Source: Phycisphaeraceae bacterium (lineage in GTDB: Bacteria; Planctomycetota; Phycisphaerae; Phycisphaerales; SM1A02). From it: a DNA stretch of 64,000 bases. Positions 44,788 to 52,332 of this stretch are shown here, one piece after another; the first letter of the stretch is position 1, and the number at the start of each line of letters is the position of its first letter. The stretch lies in assembly GCA_019636735.1 (NCBI GenBank), contig JAHBWY010000001.1, positions 124,001-188,000 of the forward strand, read 5' to 3'. The notes below the pieces were generated by a model. It was not told the origin of the DNA. It did no database searches and worked only from the letters and a program-made list of their open reading frames with translations. A program made the translations under genes and the position numbers.

Positions 44788-45507
44788 ATGCGCATCACGC
44801 TTCGAACCTTCCGGCGTTCACTGCCTGTCGCGTGCGTTCTCCTGGCTGCGTGTGCTTCCGTTGCGGCACAACAGGGGACGGCTTCAACTGCGGTCGCCGC
44901 CGGCACCGCGGCACCAGCCGCGGTTGCAGCAACTCCGGCCCCCGCCCAATCCACGCCACCTCCCGCATCGACTCCACCGGCGGCGAGGCCCACGCCACTT
45001 CCCGATGGGAGCTTCCGAGATCTGGCCGGCAACCGACTCGTGCCGCCCGCAGCCATGGCGGGAGGCAAGCTCGAGGCGTGTCCTCCCGCCCTCGCCAAGC
45101 ACCTCGGCCTCGATCCGTCAAAGGTCTCGATGCTGGCCGAGGTCATTCCGGGTCTTCCCGCAGACAAGGCGGGCCTCGAAGTCCACGATCTGATCATCGC
45201 GGTGCAAGGTCTTCCCGACGCGGGCGAAGACACCATTCGCTCCGCCATCCGCGCCGCGAAGCCTGGTGATTCGATGGTGGTCACGGCTCGTCGCGGCGAC
45301 CGCACCTTTTCCGCGACGGTCGTCCTTGAGCCGTGGCACCCCGATCACATGATCCGCCCGCTCATGCCACATCACTTCCAGACGCTGCCGGCATTGCCGC
45401 CCCCGGTGCCCGCGACAACGGCCCAGGTTACGGCGCTCGAAGCACGAGTGGCTGCGCTTGAAGCGAAGGTGGCCGAACTGATGCGCCTGATGCAGGCCGG
45501 TCACTGA
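44788..45507 (+). CDS. Exported PDZ-domain protein with C-terminal coiled coil
   Basis: 239 residues. Signal peptide (RSLPVACVLLAACASVAAQ; also lipobox-like LLAAC), an Ala/Pro/Thr linker, then a PDZ domain near residues 100-185: VIPGLPADKAGLEVHDLIIA is the usual GxxA-A-GL-GD-I segment (Asp replaced by His-Asp), with DTIRSAIRAAKPGDSMVVTA and RGDRTFSATVVLEP. The last 25 residues are a heptad coiled coil (VTALEARVAALEAKVAELMR), suggesting oligomers. No protease domain. Probably a periplasmic peptide-binding or scaffold protein. Confidence 0.8.
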   Translation: MRITLRTFRRSLPVACVLLAACASVAAQQGTASTAVAAGTAAPAAVAATPAPAQSTPPPASTPPAARPTPLPDGSFRDLAGNRLVPPAAMAGGKLEACPPALAKHLGLDPSKVSMLAEVIPGLPADKAGLEVHDLIIAVQGLPDAGEDTIRSAIRAAKPGDSMVVTARRGDRTFSATVVLEPWHPDHMIRPLMPHHFQTLPALPPPVPATTAQVTALEARVAALEAKVAELMRLMQAGH

Positions 45508-45637
45508 CGGAGTCGGCCTCGCGGGCTTCGCGCGGTCCAACGCACTTGGCGTGGTGAGGCCGCAGCTCAACCACACGATGTGGTGCAACGCGGGCGTGGT
45601 TGCGCCATCAACGCCGCGGCCTGCTTGAAACAGTGAG

Positions 45638-45892
45638 TCACGCCACCGGGTCGATGACGCTGTATCGATCAAGATTGAGCGTCACGAGCTCGCCGTCATC
45701 CCGACGAAGCTCCAGGCGATCGAGCCAAAGGCGATCGTTACGGGCGTGCGCAAACCAGCTTCCCGTGGTCGCCTGTCGCCAGCGCACCACGGTGCCTTCA
45801 ACCGCCGTGGTCCAGACCTTCTCGACCTGCGGCATCTGTTGGGTCACACGCACGCGCGTGCCTGGAGCAAGAACCAGCATCTCGACTGACAT
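45638..45892 (-). CDS. Small conserved-looking protein of unknown function
   Basis: 84 residues. ATG 45892 has a near-consensus TATACT box 7 nt upstream. The sequence looks like a small beta-barrel: LAPGTRVRVTQQMPQVEKVW, TTAVEGTVVRWRQATTGSWF, LWLDRLELRRDDGELVTLNL. It resembles an SH3-like fold, judged only from pattern. No signal peptide, so cytoplasmic. Transcribed in the same direction as dapB and the M16 gene, 54 bp after the latter. Confidence 0.7.
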   Translation of the reverse strand: MSVEMLVLAPGTRVRVTQQMPQVEKVWTTAVEGTVVRWRQATTGSWFAHARNDRLWLDRLELRRDDGELVTLNLDRYSVIDPVA

Positions 45893-45899
45893 GGCGGCG

Positions 45900-45905
45900 A
45901 GTATA
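45900..45905 (-). promoter_or_regulatory. Candidate -10 element (TATACT) for the 84-residue protein
   Basis: On the minus strand TATACT is followed by 7 nt and then ATG 45892, again consistent with a leaderless transcript. Confidence 0.45.
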
Positions 45906-45946
45906 GGGCGGGGCCGTGGCGCTCCGACAACGGCGGAGCTGCCGGA

Positions 45947-47185
45947 TCACGAGTCGAGTGGCTGCGGGCCCACCACCGCGAGCGTTTCAGCCTTCGACCA
46001 GCGATCGGCCATCGGCCCGCGGACATAGGCGTTGAGTGACTCGAAGTCGACCGCGTCGACCTCGGCGGCCAGGTCCTTCAGCGACCGAGGTCGCCCCACG
46101 CGAACGATGTCGGCCGCCATGGCGCTGGCCCGTGCCGACATGCTTTCGCCCTGCATGACAAGGTGACTCTTGAATCCCACGACGGCGCGGGCGAACTCAT
46201 CGGGGGTCACGCCGTCGGCGAGGCGTCGAATCTCCGCTCGAATCTGGCCCAGGGTCTGACGCGCCCGCTCGTGGGTGCTCCCGGCGTAGATCGAGGTGAT
46301 GCCGAAGTCGCGACCGAGTGTGGCGCTCGAGCCCACGGAGTAGCAGAGCCCTCGCTTCTCACGAACCTCGGTGAAGAGTCGGCTGCTCGTGTCACCGCCG
46401 AAGATGCGGACGGCCAATCGATGCCGCAGTGACTCTGGCGCGGATTCGACCGGTGCCCAAAGCCCGAAGGCGAGGTGGGTCTGCGCCGTTGCAGATTGCA
46501 CATGCACGCTGCCTCCGAGCGGCGGCGCCGCCACACGGGGTTCTTCGCACGAGCCCTCCCATCCGTTGATGAGAGGCTCCAGAACTCCGAGAACCTCGTC
46601 AATTCGGATGCGGCCCGCGACGGCAAGAACTGAGCCAGCAGGCTTGGCCCTCCTGAGCCACTCGCCCCTGAGGCGCTCCACCGTCGCTGACTGAATCGCG
46701 TCTGCGTGACCGTAGCCCGAGCGGTTGAAGGGGGCGGGGAAGTGGCGCTCCGAGGCGCGGATGAAGGCGACATGCTGCGGCTCGTCGTCGAGACCGGCCA
46801 GCGCCTGGAGGGCCAGCCGCTTCACAGGTTCGAGGTGCTCAGGGTCGAAGCGTGGCGCAGTGACCATCGGCGCCACCAGCTTCAAGGTCTCGCCGAGATG
46901 CTGCGAGAGCATCGTCGAGTTCAACAGAAAGTGGAACTTGGTCGTCCTCGAGTGACGGTCGGCGCCCAAGCGATCGAACGCCTCGCTGTGCTCACGGCTG
47001 CTCATGGAGCCGACGCCGCGAAGGAGGTACTCCGCGATGAGGGCGGAATCGCCGTCACCGGCGGCGCCCTCGAGGTCATAGGAGTTGCCGCCCGGCAAAA
47101 GCCATGCGAGGGAGCAACTCTGGACTCCATCGAAGGTCTCGACGGCTACCGTCATGCCGTTCCTGAGCGTGGTGGTCTGGATCAT
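45947..47185 (-). CDS. M16 peptidase-family protein, non-catalytic R/Y-type subunit
   Basis: 412 residues from ATG 47185, preceded by GGAGG. Two M16 domains are visible, LRNGMTVAVETFDGVQSCSL at the start and GGSVHVQSATAQTHLAFGLW opening the second half. The zinc motif HxxEH expected after GDGDSAL is replaced by IAEYLLRG, so there is no metal site. The R/Y pair region GGDTSSRLFTEVREKRGLCY is kept. In heterodimeric M16B peptidases one subunit carries HxxEH and the partner R/Y; this looks like the latter. The start overlaps the dapB stop by 4 nt. No HxxEH partner is in the window. Confidence 0.85.
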   Translation of the reverse strand: MIQTTTLRNGMTVAVETFDGVQSCSLAWLLPGGNSYDLEGAAGDGDSALIAEYLLRGVGSMSSREHSEAFDRLGADRHSRTTKFHFLLNSTMLSQHLGETLKLVAPMVTAPRFDPEHLEPVKRLALQALAGLDDEPQHVAFIRASERHFPAPFNRSGYGHADAIQSATVERLRGEWLRRAKPAGSVLAVAGRIRIDEVLGVLEPLINGWEGSCEEPRVAAPPLGGSVHVQSATAQTHLAFGLWAPVESAPESLRHRLAVRIFGGDTSSRLFTEVREKRGLCYSVGSSATLGRDFGITSIYAGSTHERARQTLGQIRAEIRRLADGVTPDEFARAVVGFKSHLVMQGESMSARASAMAADIVRVGRPRSLKDLAAEVDAVDFESLNAYVRGPMADRWSKAETLAVVGPQPLDS

Positions 47186-47976
47186 GCGAATCCTCCGGGG
47201 CCGTGGGAGTGCTTCAACTCGCTGATCCACTCTTCAACGGTGTGCCACCCGGCAGGCCGGTGGACGAGCCACGAGGAGAGCCGCAGCGCGCCTCGCGCAA
47301 AGAGGTCGCGGCTGGTCGCCGCATGGCGAATCTCGATCACCTCGCCGGGACCGGCGAAGGTCACGGTGTGCTCTCCGATGACATCCCCCAGCCTCTGGGC
47401 ATGGATTCGTTCGGGCGAAATCGGGCGTCCGGCACCGTCGAGAGACTCAGCCAGGGCCTTGGCTGTGCCGGAAGGCGCGTCGAGCTTGTGCCGATGGTGG
47501 CGTTCGACGATCTCGATGTCGAACTCCGACCCCAGGAGACGCGCCGCCTCGGCGACCAGTCGACGAGTCACCGCCACCCCGAGCGAGGTGTTCGGCGCCA
47601 CCATGACCGGCACCGAGCGTGCGGCGTCGCGCAACATGGAGAGTGTCTCCGGGGAGAGTGCGGTGGTTCCGACCAGGAGCGCTGATCGTTTCGTAACTGC
47701 CGCTCTCGCCGCAACCTGCGCTCCGCGATCGGAACTGAAGTCGATGATCGCGTCGGCGCTGTCGGATGAGCCGATCCAGCGTTCCGAGTCACCTTGATCA
47801 AGCTCGGCGACGATCGTGAATGACCGCGTCTCTGCCGCGCACGCGACGATGCGCCGACCCATGCGACCCTTCGCGCCATGCACCACAATGCGAAGCGCCG
47901 GGCGCGGTGTTGCATCACCACCGACATCTGATGGCGACGCGCGCTCAGCGTGCATCGAGACCCCCAACAGGGACAT
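47182..47976 (-). CDS. dapB: 4-hydroxy-tetrahydrodipicolinate reductase
   Basis: 264 residues from ATG 47976; ATG 47955 is also possible. Reduces the dipicolinate intermediate with NAD(P)H in lysine and diaminopimelate synthesis. The Rossmann motif VVHGAKGRMGRR opens the N domain; DAIIDFSSDRGAQ, LLVGTTALSP and VMVAPNTSLGV follow; and the catalytic signature EIVERHHRHKLDAPSGTAKA is intact, with the His pair and Lys. The end has LSSWLVHRPAGWHTVEEWI in place of the usual tail. Operon with the M16 gene through an ATGA overlap. Confidence 0.95.
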   Translation of the reverse strand: MSLLGVSMHAERASPSDVGGDATPRPALRIVVHGAKGRMGRRIVACAAETRSFTIVAELDQGDSERWIGSSDSADAIIDFSSDRGAQVAARAAVTKRSALLVGTTALSPETLSMLRDAARSVPVMVAPNTSLGVAVTRRLVAEAARLLGSEFDIEIVERHHRHKLDAPSGTAKALAESLDGAGRPISPERIHAQRLGDVIGEHTVTFAGPGEVIEIRHAATSRDLFARGALRLSSWLVHRPAGWHTVEEWISELKHSHGPGGFA

Positions 47977-48047
47977 CCTCACCGAATTCTCTGAAGTCGA
48001 CTTGCATTCGTGGCCGATAAGGGTACAACTCCATGTGGGAGTCTGCT

Positions 48048-48096
48048 TTCGTTACGCGGGCAGCACTCCTTCACTCCGACACCTACGCGTAACGAA
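48048..48096 (+). promoter_or_regulatory. 11-bp inverted repeat in the leader of the Lys-rich protein gene
   Basis: TTCGTTACGCG (48048-48058) and CGCGTAACGAA (48086-48096) are perfect arms around a 27-nt spacer. The right arm abuts and partly covers AAGGGAG (48095-48101), the ribosome site of the 28-residue gene. It could be an operator or an RNA hairpin that hides the ribosome site. Confidence 0.6.
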
Positions 48097-48109
48097 GGGA
48101 GCCTGGCAC

Positions 48110-48196
48110 ATGGCAGCTCGCAAGAAGGCGAAGAAGAAGGTCGCCAAGAAGGCTGCGAAGAAGACTTCGAAGAAGAAGAAGTCCTCTCGCAAGTAA
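48110..48196 (+). CDS. 28-residue Lys-rich basic protein
   Basis: MAARKKAKKKVAKKAAKKTS, then KKKKSSRK: 15 or more Lys among 28 residues, in the AKK repeat style of histone H1-like C-terminal tails (HU/Hc1-type basic proteins). ATG 48110 has AAGGGAG 8 nt upstream, and a very strong terminator follows, so the short gene is a real transcription unit. Nucleic-acid binding is likely from composition; no structured domain. Too short for many gene finders. Confidence 0.7.
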   Translation: MAARKKAKKKVAKKAAKKTSKKKKSSRK

Positions 48197-48218
48197 TCTT
48201 CTCCGCAGTGAACGAACC

Positions 48219-48257
48219 GCCGCCGGAGCCGGCTATGTCGGCTCCGGCGGCTTTTTT
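48219..48257 (+). terminator. Strong intrinsic terminator
   Basis: Perfect 13-bp stem GCCGCCGGAGCCG (48219-48231 with 48239-48251), 7-nt loop, then TTTTTT. It follows the Lys-rich gene by 22 bp. Confidence 0.95.
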
Positions 48258-48362
48258 GCACCATGACATTTCGCCCTGCGCGCATTGCACCGCCACAGGC
48301 CCGTGACGCAGGTCTCCACGCTGATTGGTGACGAGCACTTGGCGGCGGGTCCTCGGTGACCG

Positions 48363-48368
48363 TAGGAT
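48363..48368 (+). promoter_or_regulatory. Candidate -10 element (TAGGAT) for the ferredoxin gene
   Basis: GTAGGATTC with TAGGAT ending 13 nt before ATG 48382. No Shine-Dalgarno sequence is obvious in the short leader. Confidence 0.3.
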
Positions 48369-48381
48369 TCGCCGCTCCCCC

Positions 48382-48648
48382 ATGGCCCACATCATTGCCG
48401 AACCCTGCATCGGAACCAAGGACACCGCGTGCGTCGAGGTGTGCCCGGTCGATTGCATTCATCCCACCAAGAGCGACGGCGATCACGGTGAGAGCAATCA
48501 GCTCTTCATCGACCCGGACACCTGCATTGACTGCGGCCTCTGCGTGGACGAGTGCCCTGTTCACGCCATCTTCCCGCAGGATGACCTGCCCGAGGAGTGG
48601 CAGAAGTACATCCAGATCAACGCGGACTACTACAAGAGCAAGGCCTGA
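48382..48648 (+). CDS. 7Fe ferredoxin (FdxA type)
   Basis: 88 residues. Small cytoplasmic electron carrier. The N-terminal cluster motif reads CIGTKDTACVEVCPVDC: the second Cys of a normal 8Fe protein is Thr, giving C-x7-C-x3-C-P as in [3Fe-4S] sites. The second motif CIDCGLCVDECP binds [4Fe-4S]. Sequence order and length match the FdxA family (MAHIIAEPCIG; CPVHAIFPQDDLPEEW). It has its own short-leader promoter candidate and is flanked by unrelated genes. Confidence 0.93.
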   Translation: MAHIIAEPCIGTKDTACVEVCPVDCIHPTKSDGDHGESNQLFIDPDTCIDCGLCVDECPVHAIFPQDDLPEEWQKYIQINADYYKSKA

Positions 48649-48686
48649 GTCGTCAGGCTCTGCCCCGCAACCGCGGGTGACCTCGA

Positions 48687-49094
48687 TCAGCGATCGTCGT
48701 TCGGAGCTTCCCGGTCAACGCCGCTCGGTGCCGTGGGCTTCTCTGTCCAATCGGGAACATCGCGCCCGAGTTGGAGCTCGCTGGGCATCGTCTTGCGGTA
48801 GCCGAGCTTCCGGATGATTTCGAGCACATCCGTCCACGAGGGGAAGGTCTTGTGATTGACGCGCTTGAAGGCATCGATCGCGAGCAGGAAGAGGAACTGC
48901 TCGCGGTTCATCTCCCCCTCTTCCGCGCTCTTCACGAAGTCCGTGAGGCGGCGCCCGGGCCCACGGCGGCGCTCGAGGTTGGTCGAACTGGGCGCTTCGA
49001 GTTGCCGACGGTCGAGACCCGACCGACGATCAACCACGCTCTTCCAGCGCTCCTGCTCCGATTGCGGATCCGGTTTCCCTTCGGCGTGACTCAT
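48687..49094 (-). CDS. Conserved-looking cytoplasmic protein of unknown function
   Basis: 135 residues from ATG 49094. The first half is highly charged (WKSVVDRRSGLDRRQLE, LERRRGPGRRLTDFVKSAEE); the second is helical with REQFLFLLAIDAFKRVNHKT and FPSWTDVLEIIRKLGYRKTM, which looks like a small winged-helix or SAM-like unit. No family named with confidence. The arginine-rich linker could bind nucleic acid. Divergent from the membrane-protein gene. Confidence 0.65.
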   Translation of the reverse strand: MSHAEGKPDPQSEQERWKSVVDRRSGLDRRQLEAPSSTNLERRRGPGRRLTDFVKSAEEGEMNREQFLFLLAIDAFKRVNHKTFPSWTDVLEIIRKLGYRKTMPSELQLGRDVPDWTEKPTAPSGVDREAPNDDR

Positions 49095-49105
49095 GCGTGA
49101 AGCAC

Positions 49106-49115
49106 ACTGTAGCAT
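49106..49115. promoter_or_regulatory. Palindromic bidirectional -10 candidate
   Basis: ACTGTAGCAT reads TAGCAT rightward and TACAGT leftward; the leftward box is 11 nt before ATG 49094, the rightward 29 nt before GTG 49145. GTGACT at 49086-49091 may serve as a rightward -35 with an 18-bp spacer. Confidence 0.4.
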
Positions 49116-49144
49116 CTGAATGGAAACCATCCGAAGAACGCGGC

Positions 49145-49660
49145 GTGCTCTGGTCCAAGACATTCATCCTGATTGCAGTCGGCGCTGGCGCGATTCTCCT
49201 TGGCCGAGGGGCGATCGCCTTCGTGCTGGGTTGGGCCTTTCCGGGTCTGGGTCACTGGTGGCTCGGTGAGCGGCGGCGCGGTCTTCTGGTGGGGGCTGGC
49301 GTGCTCGGGCTGTTTCTGGGCGGCCTCCTGATCGGCGGGATCGACGCGGTCGATCAACGGGAGGATGGACCGTGGTTTCTCGCGCAAGCCTGGAACGGTC
49401 CAATCGCCTTCGTCGCCGATTTTGCGAATGAGCGTCTGCTTCAGCAGGACCCGCCGCGCGTCGGCGAGTTGATCGCGAGTCCCGGACCGGCTCTGGCACC
49501 CGGCGGACCACCGAGCGAGGTGAAGATCAACATCTACAAGGGCGTGGGTGTCGTGAACGACATCGGCATGCTCTACATCGCCCTCGGCGGACTCATGAAC
49601 CTGGTCGCCATGCTCGACGCCGCCTCTCGAGCGCGTCGCCTTGCCGAGGAGGAGGCATGA
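49145..49660 (+). CDS. Integral membrane protein of unknown function
   Basis: 171 residues from GTG 49145; GTG 49097 would overlap the promoter and is less likely. Two or three hydrophobic helices at the N-terminus (FILIAVGAGAILLGRGAIAF, RRGLLVGAGVLGLFLGGLL) surround the motif FPGLGHWWLGERRRG, which resembles the P-G-x-G-x-x-Y-x-G-x-x-x-x-G motif of TM2/DUF5683-like membrane families. Then comes a periplasmic loop and a final helix (YIALGGLMNLVAMLDAAS). Next gene overlaps by ATGA, so the two are an operon. Confidence 0.7.
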   Translation: MLWSKTFILIAVGAGAILLGRGAIAFVLGWAFPGLGHWWLGERRRGLLVGAGVLGLFLGGLLIGGIDAVDQREDGPWFLAQAWNGPIAFVADFANERLLQQDPPRVGELIASPGPALAPGGPPSEVKINIYKGVGVVNDIGMLYIALGGLMNLVAMLDAASRARRLAEEEA

Positions 49661-49905
49661 GCACCATCGCCTGGATTCCCTTCGTCTCCCCCATGCCGTC
49701 GGCTGGAGCGCTCTGGTACCTGCTTGCCGTTCCGCTCGTCTTCTGCGTTGCGATGGTCTGGAAGGCGGTCCGCCTTGGATCGATGGAGCGCTACTGGGCG
49801 GCCGTGGTCGTCATGTTCGTGCAGGTGATCGTCGGCATGATCGCCCTCGGTCTAGCGCTGCTCATCCTTGTTCGCCTCATCGTTCCGCTCCTGCCGGTGG
49901 AATAG
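49657..49905 (+). CDS. Small membrane protein of unknown function
   Basis: 82 residues; ATG overlaps the previous stop. Two hydrophobic helices: AGALWYLLAVPLVFCVAMVW and WAAVVVMFVQVIVGMIALGLA with a longer hydrophobic run to LLPVE. Probably acts with the upstream membrane protein. The 3' end overlaps the convergent gene by 54 bp. Confidence 0.65.
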   Translation: MSTIAWIPFVSPMPSAGALWYLLAVPLVFCVAMVWKAVRLGSMERYWAAVVVMFVQVIVGMIALGLALLILVRLIVPLLPVE

Positions 49906-50457
49906 CGCCGTCCAGAGCGCAGCCACGCTCCACCCGACAATGGCCCATGCGAGCGAGAAGATGCCCGTATTGACGAGGAACCCTCGCCAGAGGAAGACGC
50001 GCGGAGGTCCGCCGTCGGCGTCGATGAAGCGACCCGCGGCACGGCGAAGACTGTCGCGTCCATCATCCTGCTCCACCTGAAGAGGGAAGATCTGGCTGAG
50101 CGAAGTGGTCGTCCATTGACGCGCAGCAATCGGTGCAGGCCAGCCGACGGCCAGTGTCGCCACCCGCGGATTTCCGCCGGCGGGCCATGGGCCCTCCGGT
50201 GGAATCGACCATGAGGGAATGTCCATGAGCGTCGGCGCCGCATTCACGAGCGGCGGGCGAAGCCGCTCGCAGTTGATCCATATGAGCCCGAACCGGTCGA
50301 GCCTCCGCACGATCCATCCCTCGGTCCCGTTGCGAACGACGATGGAAGTGCTCATCCGCTCCGCCGGACCGGCAGAGATCAGCGCATACGCGGCGAAGGC
50401 GAAGGTCGTCGCCGCACCGAGCAGTACAGCCAGAAGCAGAACAATGATCCGGCGCAT
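49852..50457 (-). CDS. Membrane protein with extracytoplasmic domain, unknown function
   Basis: 201 residues. An N-terminal helix (IIVLLLAVLLGAATTFAFAA) and a second near residue 170 (NTGIFSLAWAIVGWSVAALW) enclose about 140 residues rich in Pro, Trp and Arg (IVRRLDRFGLIWINCERLRP, DIPSWSIPPEGPWPAGGNPR). Not recognised. Convergent with the small membrane protein. Confidence 0.65.
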   Translation of the reverse strand: MRRIIVLLLAVLLGAATTFAFAAYALISAGPAERMSTSIVVRNGTEGWIVRRLDRFGLIWINCERLRPPLVNAAPTLMDIPSWSIPPEGPWPAGGNPRVATLAVGWPAPIAARQWTTTSLSQIFPLQVEQDDGRDSLRRAAGRFIDADGGPPRVFLWRGFLVNTGIFSLAWAIVGWSVAALWTALFHRQERNDEANKDEQR

Positions 50458-50485
50458 GATGAGGCGCCGACACCCCGCAGTCGGC

Positions 50486-50764
50486 TTACGCAGTCAGGTC
50501 ATCCAGCAGGCGCTGGAGCGCGACCTTCATGCGCTCGGGAGTGTCGTAGGTTCCACGGGCGATCGAGTCACGAATGGCATCGACCTTCGCGGAGCGAACA
50601 TCGGGAAGAGAACGCAGGCGCTCCAAGTGTCGCGCGTGATCGGAGATCTCCGCTCGATCGGCGGTTGGGCGCTGTTCGACCGGTGCGGGCGCGCCATAAG
50701 GACGAGGCGACGCCACCGGTGAGATGGGTCCAGTCGAGGGGCCGATGGAAGCAATGTCTGGCAT
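50486..50764 (-). CDS. flgM: FlgM-like anti-sigma-28 factor
   Basis: 92 residues. FlgM holds the flagellar sigma factor (FliA) inactive until the hook is complete. After a disordered Pro/Ser-rich lead, the C-terminal half matches the family: DRAEISDHARHLERLRSLPD, then VRSAKVDAIRDSIARGTYDT and PERMKVALQRLLDDL, including the typical R-x-x-K-V-x-x-I-x-x-x-I-x-x-G-x-Y core. No other flagellar gene is nearby. The 272-bp upstream gap shows no clear sigma-28 or sigma-54 site. Confidence 0.85.
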   Translation of the reverse strand: MPDIASIGPSTGPISPVASPRPYGAPAPVEQRPTADRAEISDHARHLERLRSLPDVRSAKVDAIRDSIARGTYDTPERMKVALQRLLDDLTA

Positions 50765-51036
50765 CTGTAGCGAAGGCTCCTCGGCGGGCCGTCCATCCTT
50801 GAACGCCCGACGACTCTCGAAAGTGCCGCGTCCTTGGAACCCGAGTCGACACTCATCCGAAGCGCGACTCCGCAGCAGCTTCTTGTCTGAGTTGTATCGT
50901 CGGCATGTAAGATGCGGCTTGAAGGATTCGCAAATCGCCAGGATGGCGCAACCTTGGACGCCACTTGACTTTGTGTCGTTGTCACCTTCGCCTCTCGTCA
51001 GATGATGGTGCGCCGTGGAAGACGGCTGCCCGGGGT

Positions 51037-52332
51037 GTGGTGCGCGTGGCCGGTAATACCTTGTTTCTCAGGTCGGCACCGGGCCTCCTTCTCATCCTTC
51101 TATGTGGACTGTCGGCCTGCAACTCCACATCGAATGAGGCCAAGGCTCGCGAGGCGGTGGCGAGGCTCGCCGCACCGGCTCCCGTCGCCGAGGTCACACC
51201 GACTTCCCTGATGAATCAGGGCGATGAGATCGATGACAACATCTGGGTTCGCCGCCCGCGTAATCGCCTCCAGCCCGGTCAGAGTGAGGCGCCGGAGCCA
51301 ATGGCGCGTGTGAATCGAGGCGCTGGTCCATCAACTCAGCCGACTGGCGCGGGCCCTGGCGCTGTCGCCACATCTGGTGCCGACTCGGACCTGCAAGGAC
51401 TTGCGGCGCTCGAGCCAGCGTTGCCGGTATCGAGGGTCGGCGGCGCTGCTCGTCGGCAGGCGGGGGTCGACGATGACTCCGGCGTTGCCATCTCCCTTGA
51501 GGACGCTGGCGCTCGAGGCACTCCGCGCCCGGAAGCCTCTCGCAGTGGAAGCACCAGTGTGGAACAGGCTGCGACTGCTTCGGCCGCGCGCGGCGCGCGA
51601 CGCTCTGACGCCGCCGACAGTTCCGCGGGGCGTGTCGCGGACGAGGGCCGTCCTGTCTGGAGCATTGCGCTCATGACCTTCGGAGGTGATGACCATCGTG
51701 CCGTCGCCGAGGCGGCATGCCGTCAGTTCCAGCAGCAGATCCCGCAGCTCCAGGGCGCGTTCGTGCGAAGCACCGCATCTGGCAGCGTGGTCATGTGGGG
51801 TCGATACGACGGTCCACGAGATCCGCGAGCTCGCCCGGCGCTCGATGAGCTGAAGCAGATCGTGATCGGCGATTCGAGGCCCTTCCAACGCGCCATGCTT
51901 GCGCGCCTCGAGCAGTCTGGAGATGAACGGATCGGTCCGTGGGATCTCCGCCAGATCCGACTCCAGAACCCCAATGTGCGGGTGATCTACACGCTCCAGG
52001 TCGCTGCATGGAGCGATCTTGGGAGTGGCACGATGACCTTCCCTCAGATTCGTCGTGCGGCCGAGTCCTACTGCCAGCAGTTACGGGCGCAGGGTGTGGA
52101 CGCGTGGTACTACCACGATGCCGATCAGCTCACGAGTATCGTGACGGTGGGCGCGTTCAACTCGCGGGCGTATGACGCGCAAAGCACGCTCTACTCCGAT
52201 GAAGTCGAGGCCTACCGCAAGCGCTTCCCAACCTCGCTGCTCAATGGCGAGGAGCTCATGATCAAGGGCGATCCTCGTCGACCCGATCTTGCCGTGCCGC
52301 AGCCGAGCCGACTGGTTGAGGTTCCGCGTTGA
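51037..52332 (+). CDS. Lipoprotein with two SPOR-like C-terminal repeats
   Basis: 431 residues from GTG 51037 (51040 and 51046 are alternatives). Signal with lipobox: APGLLLILLCGLSAC then NSTSNE. About 170 residues of Pro/Gly/Arg-rich linker follow. The C-terminal 200 residues contain two similar units, one starting VWSIALMTFGGDDHRAVAEA and ending GSVVMWGRYDGP, the other VIYTLQVAAWSDLG ending LTSIVTVGAFNSRAY; spacing and closing G-x-[YF] resemble SPOR (peptidoglycan-binding) domains. This reading is inference. The stop overlaps the holB start (TTGA). Confidence 0.65.
   Translation: MVRVAGNTLFLRSAPGLLLILLCGLSACNSTSNEAKAREAVARLAAPAPVAEVTPTSLMNQGDEIDDNIWVRRPRNRLQPGQSEAPEPMARVNRGAGPSTQPTGAGPGAVATSGADSDLQGLAALEPALPVSRVGGAARRQAGVDDDSGVAISLEDAGARGTPRPEASRSGSTSVEQAATASAARGARRSDAADSSAGRVADEGRPVWSIALMTFGGDDHRAVAEAACRQFQQQIPQLQGAFVRSTASGSVVMWGRYDGPRDPRARPALDELKQIVIGDSRPFQRAMLARLEQSGDERIGPWDLRQIRLQNPNVRVIYTLQVAAWSDLGSGTMTFPQIRRAAESYCQQLRAQGVDAWYYHDADQLTSIVTVGAFNSRAYDAQSTLYSDEVEAYRKRFPTSLLNGEELMIKGDPRRPDLAVPQPSRLVEVPR

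Noticed and set aside
50930-50965. Sigma-54 promoter (TGGCGC-N5-TGGA) upstream of the flgM/lipoprotein gap
   Set aside because: The -12 GC element is missing, and the GG-GC spacing does not fit. A sigma-28-like GCCGACGATA on the minus strand also lacks a proper -35.
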